NCBI GenBank assembly: GCA_963792705.1
Contig: CAWBXD010000011.1
Span: 310,001-374,000 of the forward strand
Reading direction: 5' to 3'
Source of the DNA: JBBQVS01 sp963792705
GTDB lineage: Bacteria; Chloroflexota; Ktedonobacteria; Ktedonobacterales; Ktedonobacteraceae
DNA length: 64,000 bases
The translations under genes and the position numbers were made by a program. The notes beneath the pieces were generated by a model. That model saw only the letters and a list, made by a program, of their open reading frames with translations. It did no database searches and was not told the origin of the DNA. Of this stretch, positions 52,243 through 60,061 are shown piece after piece; within the stretch, counting starts at the first letter, position 1, and each line of letters begins with the position of its first letter.

Positions 52243-53208
52243 TCACTGTTGCCGAATTGTCTGGTTCGTAATCTTCCACACACTACTTTCCTGAGTGAGG
52301 CGACAATCCCCTACAACAATGACATTAGCACTTGTCGTGTAGGAGAGAGTGCCAGTGCCTACAACACCATTATCATTTGTGTTACTCACAGTACAGCCAG
52401 TAATTCTTACGCGACCACTGCTTAGTGCTGCGGCAAATTGTGCCTCTGTTTCCTGGTTTTGAATAGTGCTCGACAGTTGATTATAAGCGGTTTGATAATC
52501 ACCACTTTTGATGCTGTCACAATAGGTTGTTAGCGTCTTTTCTGGTGTCGAACGCACAGCATAAACAATCACACTAGCGAGTATACACAGAAGAATGATA
52601 CCTCCAACGACTGAGCCAAGAATAATAAACAGTGTGCGATTGCTTTTTTTCGGAGGGATGGCAGGTGGATAGCCATATGGTGGTGCTGCGGCTGGTTGTC
52701 CATAAGCTGGTGGGGGTGGATATGGAGCACCGGCTTGTCCATAGGCGGGTGCAGGCGGGGGTGGATACGCACCGGGCTGTCCATAAGCTGGTGCTGGTGG
52801 GGGTGGGTATGGTTGCTGGTCTCCACCATATACAGTGCTTGCGGGCGGCGGAACAACGACGGTGGGATCATAGGCAGGAGTAGCACCTTTTTCAGCATAG
52901 ACGGTTGGGTCTATCTGTGGTATCTCGCTTGCCTCATATGTAAAGCGAGTGTCGCCTACGCGCACAGTATCGCCCGACTTGAATTGGTGTGGCTCATTCG
53001 GACGAAGTAGCTGCTCATTTACAAAAGTGCCATTGGTACTACCCAGGTCAGTAATAGCATACCCATTGTCCGAAGGGCCAATCTCTGCATGTCGTGACGA
53101 TGCCTTCAGGTCGTTTAATGGTAGAGTATTGCTTGGCAGTCTGCCAATTGTCAGGACATTAGACGAGAGAGAGATACGCCCAAAAGGGCCATTGAGTGAC
53201 GCATCCAT
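52243..53208 (-). CDS. FHA-domain membrane protein with Pro-rich repeats
   Basis: A 321-residue protein. The FHA domain (about 1-90) has LTIGRLPSNTLPLNDLKASSRHAEI, the phosphothreonine-binding GR...S..H pattern, and DLGSTNGTFVN. A proline-rich linker (about 110-185) contains repeated PPPPAPAYGQ units. One membrane helix is at about 192-216, then an outer domain (about 220-321) of the NTF2/DUF4878 type with TPEKTLTTYCDSIKSGDYQTAYNQLS. The FHA domain should bind phosphothreonine peptides, and a Ser/Thr kinase lies elsewhere in the window. The outer domain matches that of the next gene upstream. GGAGG is 6 bases before ATG. Confidence 0.9.
   Translation of the reverse strand: MDASLNGPFGRISLSSNVLTIGRLPSNTLPLNDLKASSRHAEIGPSDNGYAITDLGSTNGTFVNEQLLRPNEPHQFKSGDTVRVGDTRFTYEASEIPQIDPTVYAEKGATPAYDPTVVVPPPASTVYGGDQQPYPPPPAPAYGQPGAYPPPPAPAYGQAGAPYPPPPAYGQPAAAPPYGYPPAIPPKKSNRTLFIILGSVVGGIILLCILASVIVYAVRSTPEKTLTTYCDSIKSGDYQTAYNQLSSTIQNQETEAQFAAALSSGRVRITGCTVSNTNDNGVVGTGTLSYTTSANVIVVGDCRLTQESSVWKITNQTIRQQ
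52690..52815 (-). repeat. Tandem repeats encoding PPPPAPAYGQ units
   Basis: About three imperfect copies of a 36-42 base unit encode the Pro/Ala/Tyr/Gly/Gln-rich linker of the FHA protein. This is a likely site of length variation between strains. Confidence 0.65.
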
Positions 53209-53330
53209 GAAAATCCTCCAAAACTAACACACATCAGCTTGGAAGAGTGTATCATGAGAGCGGCAAGTTGTCTATTATCCTATTGGAAATGTGGCAGAAA
53301 ACGACCTTGCCAAACAACCGTTTCGGAGCA

Positions 53331-53981
53331 CTACGACGCTTTTTGTATGTCATTAATCTTCCATTGGTTATGGCTGTCCTTTGTTACGATAACTTTATCG
53401 TTATTTGTACCCTTTGATGTTTTATGCAAAAGGTGTAAACTGGTTGTCGTGCTTGTTCCGTTCTCGCTTGCGATGCCATGTGAACACATTGCGATACCAT
53501 CGTTTGAGAAGATTGAAGCAAACTGGCTTTCGGTAAAGTTTGTCTGCATGGTTGGAGAAAATTGATCATAGGCGGTCTGATACTTTCCGTTTTGTAAGGC
53601 CGAGCAGAACGTATCAAGTGTTTTCATAGGTGTAGAGCGATTGATGTACGATACAAGTGCGAACGTTGAAGCGGCGATAATAAGCGCAGTCAGTATGATT
53701 GCTCCGAATGTAAGCCAACGACGTCGTTTTTTCTTTTGAGGAGTGGGAGCAATGAGTTGCTCAGGCGAGGAAGTGATGAATTGTGGATTTGTAGGAGGAA
53801 TTTGGGTATGTGCAAAAGTAGTGCTGCTTTCGTAGAGTGGAAGTGTTGGAGGCACGTAGGTATCGTTGGATACTGTCTGTAGTTGTGCGTTATAAGGTGT
53901 ATGTGTAGTCGAGGTGGCATATGGAATGTATGGCAAAGCAGGCGCATCATAGCTTTGGAAGTCATAAGGGTCTTGTTGCAT
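53331..53981 (-). CDS. Membrane protein paralogous to the FHA protein's outer domain
   Basis: A 216-residue protein. The N-terminal 80 residues are Pro/Thr/Tyr-rich; a basic KKKRRR stretch precedes one membrane helix at about 92-113; the outer domain (about 116-216) has TPMKTLDTFCSALQNGKYQTAYDQFS. This aligns closely with TPEKTLTTYCDSIKSGDYQTAYNQLS in the adjacent FHA gene, and both end in a W-K-I strand. It lacks the FHA domain. The two are probably products of duplication. The function is unknown; DUF4878/lumazine-like folds often bind ligands or act as envelope sensors. GAGG lies about 9 bases before ATG. Confidence 0.75.
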   Translation of the reverse strand: MQQDPYDFQSYDAPALPYIPYATSTTHTPYNAQLQTVSNDTYVPPTLPLYESSTTFAHTQIPPTNPQFITSSPEQLIAPTPQKKKRRRWLTFGAIILTALIIAASTFALVSYINRSTPMKTLDTFCSALQNGKYQTAYDQFSPTMQTNFTESQFASIFSNDGIAMCSHGIASENGTSTTTSLHLLHKTSKGTNNDKVIVTKDSHNQWKINDIQKAS

Positions 53982-54167
53982 ATGTTACGTTCCTCTATTA
54001 TAGGATAAGCAAATCACGACCTTACAGAGTTCTGCTGACAAAGGGCTTGTCAGTATCAGATAAACTATTTGTAACAGTTGAGCAACACAACTCCTTCCTA
54101 CATGAAACGTATAGTGCGTAGGGACGAACGAGAAAAGAATTACTCTTGCGAACAAGGAGATATCAAA

Positions 54168-55250
54168 GTGGACGATAACTCTCCCCAATATGATGGTAAC
54201 ACGATCATCAGTACAAGTCGGTTGACAAAGGTCTTTGGGAACCTTGTCGCAGTCAACGACCTGCATCTACAAGTGATGCGCGGCGACGTATTTGGCTTTC
54301 TTGGGCCAAACGGTTCTGGCAAAACAACAACAATTCGGATGCTCCTTGGGTTGATTCGTCCAACCGCAGGGCGAGCAGTTATGTTTGGAATGGACAATGC
54401 ATATCAACTTCCTGCTATTCTACAACGTATCGGGGCGATTGTGGAAATGCCGATTTTCTATCCCTATCTCTCTGGGCTTGATAATCTGCGAGTGATTGCG
54501 GCTGCCTCTGGCATGGTCTCCGGTCCAGCAAATGATCGTCGTCTAGCAGAAGTACTAGAAATTGTTGAATTACGCACATATGAAAAACTAGCTTATCGCA
54601 AATATTCACTAGGTATGAAACAACGATTGGGTATTGCAGCAGCATTGCTTACCGACCCCGAACTTGTGCTTCTCGACGAGCCAACGAATGGACTTGATCC
54701 GGCAGGTGTTTTTGAAATTCGCCAGCTTATTCAACGTTTATCATCGCTTGGAAAAACTATCCTTATCTCAAGCCATGTTCTCTATGAGATACAACAGGTC
54801 TGTAATCGCGTGGCTATTTTGCAAAAGGGCAATCTAGTCAAACAAGGCGATGTAAGCGAGTTGATGCGTACAAGTGAACAGGTTGAGGTGCGCTTGAACA
54901 GGGAAGACGAAACTCTGTATGCACAGAATGTGTTGCAACAAGCGCAAGCGCAAGGAGCCGATTGGATTACGCGTGTGCATGTTGAGCGCAACCGTCAAAA
55001 TCAATCCCTGCTACTGATCGACGCTCCTATTGTACGGTCTGCAGAAATCAATGCATTACTTGCGCGTCAAAATCTTTTTGCGGCAGAGTTGCATCCGCGC
55101 GAGGGAAGCTTAGAAGAGATATTCTTACAACTCACAGGACAACCGACACAACGAGTCGGCATGGCAGCACTTGCTGATGCACCACCAATGCAATACCCTG
55201 CTGTTCCTGGTCCTGAAATCCCAAGTGGTGGAAAGCGAGGTACACGATGA
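54168..55250 (+). CDS. ABC-2 exporter ATP-binding protein
   Basis: A protein of about 360 residues. Walker A GPNGSGKTTTIRMLLG, Q-loop IVEMPIFYPYLSGLDNLR, signature YSLGMKQRLGIAAALLTDP, Walker B LVLLDEPTNGLDPAG and H-loop ILISSHVLYEI are all present. A C-terminal extension of about 110 residues (from EVRLNREDETL) is typical of DrrA/CcmA-type exporter ATPases. The start is GTG 54168, 8 bases after AGGAG; an in-frame TTG at 54078 would add 30 unlikely residues. It overlaps the permease gene by 4 bases (ATGA). Confidence 0.93.
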   Translation: MDDNSPQYDGNTIISTSRLTKVFGNLVAVNDLHLQVMRGDVFGFLGPNGSGKTTTIRMLLGLIRPTAGRAVMFGMDNAYQLPAILQRIGAIVEMPIFYPYLSGLDNLRVIAAASGMVSGPANDRRLAEVLEIVELRTYEKLAYRKYSLGMKQRLGIAAALLTDPELVLLDEPTNGLDPAGVFEIRQLIQRLSSLGKTILISSHVLYEIQQVCNRVAILQKGNLVKQGDVSELMRTSEQVEVRLNREDETLYAQNVLQQAQAQGADWITRVHVERNRQNQSLLLIDAPIVRSAEINALLARQNLFAAELHPREGSLEEIFLQLTGQPTQRVGMAALADAPPMQYPAVPGPEIPSGGKRGTR

Positions 55251-56335
55251 GCACATTTCCCACAACACCAGAGCAGCCAACGCCTATGCCAGCACAGGTA
55301 CGCACAGATACGGTTATCATGGGGCGGCTCGATTTCTTCAGTGTTCTGATGCGCTTGATCGGTGTTGAGTTATATAAGCTACGACGGCGTGCCATGTCAA
55401 AAGTGCTAGCCATCGTTGGTGTATTGCTCATGATTCTTGTTTTCCTAGTCATCTCAATCGGCGAAATTTATACACTAAACGCACCTGCGTCAAGCTATTT
55501 GCCGCAGCAGTGCTCAGCAGTTCAAAACCCACAGGGACCAACAAATCCAAACGGACAACCTTGTCTCGATCATGCACCGACTCAGGCTGAGTTGGCAGCG
55601 GCCGAGCAAAATAGACAATCGCAGTTGCAGACCACATCGTCGCCACTTCGTCTGCCGCTTTCACTCTATGCAGCCGTTCAGGTCATAGACGTTGTAGGGC
55701 TGGTCTTGCTGGTGATCATCGCAGGTACCATTGTGGGCGGCGAGTATAGTGTCGGAACAGTACGCCTGATGTCTACACGTGGGCCGACACGCGTGCAGTA
55801 TCTGTTGTCAAAAGTGGGTGCAATTCTTGTCTGCACTATCATTGGCTTTGTATTTGTCGTGCTGATAGGGCTGGTGGTAGGTGCCTTGCTCAACCTACTT
55901 TCGGGTGTGGCGACAAACACTGATTTTGTGAATAATGGTGGTCTTGGACATATGTTGCTCTATGCGCTTATCGCTATGTTTGGCTTGTTCATCTACACCA
56001 TGCTCGCACTGTTCCTGGGTACGGCGGGACGAGCAACGGCTGCCGGTGTCGCTGGCACACTCGTGTGGTGGGTGCTTGAAACTGTGTTGTCGGGCGTGTT
56101 GGGACTTGTCGCACTGCTCATCAGAGGTCCATTTGGTGACTTCTTGAAGGCAGTCCCCGATTACTTTATTAGTAATAACATCGGCGCATTACTGCAAAAC
56201 CAGAGCCAATACTTTGTCGGCAATGGCCCAAGTTCGTTGTCTGATGTTCATGCCTTGCTTGTGCTCCTGGTCTATCTTGTTTTGTTTATAGGCTTGGCGA
56301 TATTCATTAGTCTACGACGGGACATAACAAACTAA
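55247..56335 (+). CDS. ABC-2-type transporter permease
   Basis: A 362-residue membrane protein with six hydrophobic segments: about 58-80, then a 90-residue extracytoplasmic loop with two cysteines, then about 145-167, 188-215, 240-260, 265-290 and 325-350. The VDVVGLVLLVIIAGTIVGGEYSVGTVRLMSTRGPTR segment, with GEYS.GT.R, is the classic ABC-2 coupling region. It is co-translated with the ATPase through the ATGA overlap. The exported substrate is unknown. Confidence 0.9.
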   Translation: MSTFPTTPEQPTPMPAQVRTDTVIMGRLDFFSVLMRLIGVELYKLRRRAMSKVLAIVGVLLMILVFLVISIGEIYTLNAPASSYLPQQCSAVQNPQGPTNPNGQPCLDHAPTQAELAAAEQNRQSQLQTTSSPLRLPLSLYAAVQVIDVVGLVLLVIIAGTIVGGEYSVGTVRLMSTRGPTRVQYLLSKVGAILVCTIIGFVFVVLIGLVVGALLNLLSGVATNTDFVNNGGLGHMLLYALIAMFGLFIYTMLALFLGTAGRATAAGVAGTLVWWVLETVLSGVLGLVALLIRGPFGDFLKAVPDYFISNNIGALLQNQSQYFVGNGPSSLSDVHALLVLLVYLVLFIGLAIFISLRRDITN

Positions 56336-56338
56336 GAG

Positions 56339-57532
56339 ATGCTTAACAGCTTGACTATTAAAGAATACGCGTACTCGCTCGGCTTCGATATCGCACGTGT
56401 TACCACTTCAGACGATTTTCCAGAGGCCGAGCGAGTCATTAAAGAACGCATCGCACAGGGGCTGATGGATGGCTTGCCGTGGTTTACGGCAGAACGTGCA
56501 GATGTTTCATGTCATCCCGATGCGCTCCTTCCAGAAGCACGCTCGATTATCTCTTTAGCGATGACCTATCTTGTGCCGGACACACAAGCAGGAGAGAACA
56601 ACGAAGAGGATGCTTTGCGTGGACGTATCTCACGCTATGCATGGGGCGATGACTATCATGATCTCATCAAACCAAAATTGCACCAGTTTGCGGAATGGCT
56701 GCGCGAGTATGCGTATGATGAGATGGGTGAAGGCGTTGAAACACGTCTCTTTGTCGATACGGGCCGCATGGTTGATCGAGCGGTAGCGCAACGTGCCGGG
56801 TTAGGCTGGTATGGTAAAAATACAAATATTCTAACAAAAGGCTGGGGATCATGGGTCTTCCTGGCAGAGATTGTCACCAATCTGCCATTGGATGTTGATG
56901 CACCGCTTAAAGCAAATTGTGGCAGTTGTGAACTCTGTTTACATGCCTGTCCAACAAAGGCACTCCCTAACGCATATGAACTTGATACGCCTCGCTGTAT
57001 CTCGTTTTTGACTATCGAGTTACGTGGAAGCATCCCCTTAGAGCTACGGCCATTGATGGGCAACCTGATCTTTGGCTGTGATATCTGCCAGGATGTGTGT
57101 CCGGTGAATAAGGTGGCCGAAAAGCGGTTGGGGCTACGAAATGGGGGACAATTTCAGCATCAGGTGGTGTTTCGGCCTCGATCAGGAGTGGGTAGCAATC
57201 CTGAATTAATTCCTCTACTAGGATTGACGGAAGAACAATTCCGTGAACGTTTTCGGCATAGCCCGATTAAGCGTACAAAGCGACGCGGTCTTTTGCGAAA
57301 CGTATGCGTTGCACTGGGCAATAGTGGCGATGTACGAGCGGTGCCAGCACTTCTTGACGCACTGCATGACGATGAGTCGTTAATTCGGGGACACGCGGCA
57401 TGGGCACTAGGTCAACTTGGAGGTGAAGCGGCGATTTATGGGTTGAACGATGCCGCGAAGATGGAAGAGGACACAGAGGTACGCAAAGAGATTGCGTATG
57501 CGCTAGAATATAGACAAACTAAACTATCCTAG
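56339..57532 (+). CDS. queG: Epoxyqueuosine reductase
   Basis: A 397-residue cobalamin- and Fe-S-dependent enzyme that makes queuosine in tRNA. The catalytic region has LFVDTGRMVDRAVAQRAGLGWYGKNTNIL near residue 140, with the active-site Asp. Two [4Fe-4S] motifs follow: CGSCELCLHACPTKAL (about 197) and CDICQDVCPVNK (about 249). The C-terminal 80 residues form HEAT-like repeats (AVPALLDALHDDESLIRGHAAWALGQLGG). It starts 3 bases after the ABC permease stop, so it is in the exporter operon. Confidence 0.95.
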   Translation: MLNSLTIKEYAYSLGFDIARVTTSDDFPEAERVIKERIAQGLMDGLPWFTAERADVSCHPDALLPEARSIISLAMTYLVPDTQAGENNEEDALRGRISRYAWGDDYHDLIKPKLHQFAEWLREYAYDEMGEGVETRLFVDTGRMVDRAVAQRAGLGWYGKNTNILTKGWGSWVFLAEIVTNLPLDVDAPLKANCGSCELCLHACPTKALPNAYELDTPRCISFLTIELRGSIPLELRPLMGNLIFGCDICQDVCPVNKVAEKRLGLRNGGQFQHQVVFRPRSGVGSNPELIPLLGLTEEQFRERFRHSPIKRTKRRGLLRNVCVALGNSGDVRAVPALLDALHDDESLIRGHAAWALGQLGGEAAIYGLNDAAKMEEDTEVRKEIAYALEYRQTKLS

Positions 57533-57543
57533 AGAGAGGATGC

Positions 57544-58140
57544 ATGACCATCATCAGAGAGACAAGAGCCAAAAACGACCGCTACGTCGAATTGCTTACG
57601 GTAGCACGTGCTATTCTTGCCGAAAAAGGGTTTGAGGCAACAACCGTCTCAGAAATTGTAGCGCGAGCAGGCGTTGCACAGGGGACGTTTTATCTGTATT
57701 TTTCCTCGAAAATTGCGTTAGTTGCCGCGCTCAATCAAGAGATGAATGAGCAAATTGTCACGGCTGTACACGGAGCCACGAAACAAGCAAGTACAGCAAG
57801 GGAAGTTGTTGCGTTCGGAGTTACAGCAGCATTTCAGCAGCTTGAACGCTACCGCGACATTCTTAGTATCCTGCATTCACAGGTGGCATTGACACAAACG
57901 TTAGAGCAACGGGAACTGCACTTTGGTGTGTATCATCATCTTGTTGCTGAACTCATTCGGCAAAGGCAAGCGATTGGCGATGTCGATACCTCTATACATG
58001 CCGATATCTCTGCTCGTCTCATCGCTGGTTTGATTGACCACGCGGCAGACGAATGTTATCTGTATGATAAAGAGACGTCATCAGATGTATACATAGCAGA
58101 AGTTATTCGTTTTGTACAACGTGCATTAGGCGTTGTGTAA
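57544..58140 (+). CDS. TetR/AcrR-family regulator
   Basis: A 198-residue repressor. The helix-turn-helix at about 12-60 reads VARAILAEKGFEATTVSEIVARAGVAQGTFYLYFSSKIALV. The ligand domain resembles AcrR-like drug sensors. It starts 11 bases after queG, so it is probably the last gene of the ABC/QueG operon. It lies just upstream of a palindrome that overlaps the R2lox promoter, which is its likely target. Confidence 0.9.
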   Translation: MTIIRETRAKNDRYVELLTVARAILAEKGFEATTVSEIVARAGVAQGTFYLYFSSKIALVAALNQEMNEQIVTAVHGATKQASTAREVVAFGVTAAFQQLERYRDILSILHSQVALTQTLEQRELHFGVYHHLVAELIRQRQAIGDVDTSIHADISARLIAGLIDHAADECYLYDKETSSDVYIAEVIRFVQRALGVV

Positions 58141-58153
58141 AAGGGTTAAAGGA

Positions 58154-58183
58154 TTGACAAAAAAAACATGAGCATGGTATGCT
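58154..58183 (+). promoter_or_regulatory. Promoter of the R2lox-like gene
   Basis: TTGACA (58154-58159), an 18-base spacer and TATGCT (58178-58183) form a good sigma-70-type promoter. It begins 14 bases after the TetR stop. Confidence 0.65.
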
Positions 58184-58193
58184 TGAACTATAG

Positions 58194-58212
58194 ATGACTG
58201 ACAGTCAGTCAT
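58194..58212. promoter_or_regulatory. TetR operator, 9-bp perfect arms
   Basis: ATGACTGACAGTCAGTCAT is a perfect inverted repeat around a central A. It lies 10 bases beyond the -10 box, so a bound repressor would block the promoter. The TGACTG...CAGTCA form is common in TetR-family operators, and the TetR gene is adjacent. Confidence 0.75.
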
Positions 58213-58298
58213 TTCTTTTGTATCTGTATGTTAGTAGCGAGATATCTCTTTTCTATTGAAAGTGCTGACAACGATTGTCAGAGAAAGACAGGCCGCTA

Positions 58299-59258
58299 AT
58301 GACATCCCTCCATGATAAGCAAGCGACGGATTTTGTAGCTCACACCTCGTTCGTGACCACGAGCACAACTGGCTTACGCCATGATATTCTGCCTATGCGT
58401 CTCTATCACAAAGCCAAACGCTTGGGGGTGTGGGACCCACGCACTATTGATTTCACGCAGGATATACTTGATTGGCAAAAATGTACACCGCTAGAAAAAG
58501 ATTCGCTACTCAGCACAACAGCACTCTTTGCGTCAGGAGAAGAGAGCGTCACGCTTGACCTACTCCCGTTGATGATGGCAGTGGCACGTGAAGGACGCAT
58601 CGAGGAAGAAATGTTTCTGACGACCTTCTTATGGGAAGAGGCCAAGCATACCGAATTCTTCCGTCGTTTCCTTGATGAAGTGGCTCACGATACCAGTGAT
58701 TTGAGTCGCTATCATGGCCCAAGTTACCGCGCACTCTTTTATGAAGAATTGCCTAAGACGATGTATACGCTGCTAGAAGACCGTTCGCACAAGGCACAGA
58801 TCATCGCGTCGGTCACATACAATATGATTGTCGAAGGGGTGTTAGCGGAGACAGGCTATCATGGCTACTTTAACATGCTTGATCGAGGGAACATTATGCC
58901 GGGTCTCAAGCAAGGCATTGGGTACTTGAAACGCGATGAGTCGCGTCACATCGCCTATGGTGTCTTCCTAATTTCGCGATTGGTAGCTGAAGATGAGTCA
59001 TTGTGGGATGTGGTAGAGCAACGGATGAACGAACTGTTACCTCTTGCACTGGGCGTAGTACAAGACTCGTATACTTCCCCCGAACGCACTACATTGGAAG
59101 CGGAGAGCGAAGAGCCTGCGTTTGGCTTAAACATGGAAGAAGACATGAACTACGCCATGACGCAGTTTAGTAAGCGTGTTGAGCGTATCAAACGTGCGCG
59201 CACTCAAACGCTTGAGCAACTGTACGAACTTGCCGAACCTGAAGAGGTGTTGGCATAG
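58299..59258 (+). CDS. R2-like ligand-binding oxidase (R2lox family)
   Basis: A ferritin-fold dimetal protein of about 319 residues. The metal ligands are visible: FASGEESVTLDLLP (Glu), WEEAKHTEFFRRF (ExxH), YNMIVEGVLAETGYHGY (Glu) and KRDESRHIAYGVFLI (ExxH). The GEESVTLDLLPL wording and the short length fit R2lox (Mn/Fe, long-chain ligand) better than true ribonucleotide reductase NrdB/NrdF. No large reductase subunit is adjacent. The reaction is unknown; R2lox binds a fatty acid-like ligand. ATG 58299 is preferred; a TTG at 58275 is in frame. It is controlled by the operator at 58194. Confidence 0.88.
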   Translation: MTSLHDKQATDFVAHTSFVTTSTTGLRHDILPMRLYHKAKRLGVWDPRTIDFTQDILDWQKCTPLEKDSLLSTTALFASGEESVTLDLLPLMMAVAREGRIEEEMFLTTFLWEEAKHTEFFRRFLDEVAHDTSDLSRYHGPSYRALFYEELPKTMYTLLEDRSHKAQIIASVTYNMIVEGVLAETGYHGYFNMLDRGNIMPGLKQGIGYLKRDESRHIAYGVFLISRLVAEDESLWDVVEQRMNELLPLALGVVQDSYTSPERTTLEAESEEPAFGLNMEEDMNYAMTQFSKRVERIKRARTQTLEQLYELAEPEEVLA

Positions 59259-59295
59259 ATGAAACGTGTATAGAAAATAGTAGGCGATAAGAAGT

Positions 59296-59976
59296 ATGAG
59301 CGAACCCCTTATGAGTGAGCAGAATGTGGCAATTATTAAGCCGCTCCTGCGCGGATATTTGCATGCATGTGCAGCGGTATTTGCCATCATAGGAACAATT
59401 TTCTTGCTAGTTCTGACAGTGGGCGATGTTCCCAAGCAACTCTCGCTACTCATCTACGGGGTTAGCTCTATTCTACTATTTGGGTGGAGTGCGTTCTATC
59501 ATATTGGCACATGGTCGGTGCAGCGTCGCGCATTTATGCGTAGCATCGACCATGCCAATATTTTTGTGCTTATCGCGGGAACCTACACGCCGATTGTTTT
59601 TAACGTCATGACAGGTGGGTGGCGGATTGGTATCCTCGTAGTTATCTGGTTGCTTGCTATCATTGGTGTTGCAACGGCGGCACCAGCCGTACACCTGCCG
59701 CGCTGGGCGACGGCCACATTGTATGTTGTGATGGGCTGGGTGGTTGTCGCTGCTTTGCCTGAACTTGTAGCACGCATAGGCATCAAGGGGATGTCATTGC
59801 TCTTGCTCGCTGGTATTCTATATACATTAGGAGCGGTTGCCTATGCGCTACGCAAGCCTACGCTCTGGCCTCGTGTCTTCAGCTTTCACGAAGTTTTTCA
59901 CCTCGCAACTATCCTCGCCAACGGTGCCTTTTTTACGTTTATGGTGCTCTACGTTGTGCCATTTGTACGGAATTAG
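59296..59976 (+). CDS. Hemolysin III/PAQR-family membrane protein
   Basis: A 226-residue protein with seven hydrophobic segments. The HlyIII/PAQR motifs are present: SSILLFGWSAFYHIGTWSVQRRAFMRSIDHANIFVLIAGTYTP, containing the S...H and D-H metal-site residues, and FSFHEVFHLATILANGAFF, with H-x-x-x-H near the C-terminus. Bacterial members are poorly understood and may be metal-dependent hydrolases or affect membrane fluidity. The gene begins 37 bases after the R2lox-like gene, so the two are probably co-transcribed. Confidence 0.9.
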   Translation: MSEPLMSEQNVAIIKPLLRGYLHACAAVFAIIGTIFLLVLTVGDVPKQLSLLIYGVSSILLFGWSAFYHIGTWSVQRRAFMRSIDHANIFVLIAGTYTPIVFNVMTGGWRIGILVVIWLLAIIGVATAAPAVHLPRWATATLYVVMGWVVVAALPELVARIGIKGMSLLLLAGILYTLGAVAYALRKPTLWPRVFSFHEVFHLATILANGAFFTFMVLYVVPFVRN

Positions 59977-60061
59977 AGTTGGTCTCTTGGACTGTAGATT
60001 ATTTTCACCTGACACTGTATAGTAAAGAGGGAAACACTACACTCGATAACGAGGAAGAAGC

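Noticed and set aside
58299..59258. Ribonucleotide reductase small subunit (NrdB/NrdF)
   Set aside because: No large subunit is adjacent, and the metal-ligand context and length fit R2lox better.
59977..60061. c-di-AMP (ydaO) riboswitch before the KimA-like gene
   Set aside because: The 85-base gap is too short for that riboswitch and shows no matching structure.
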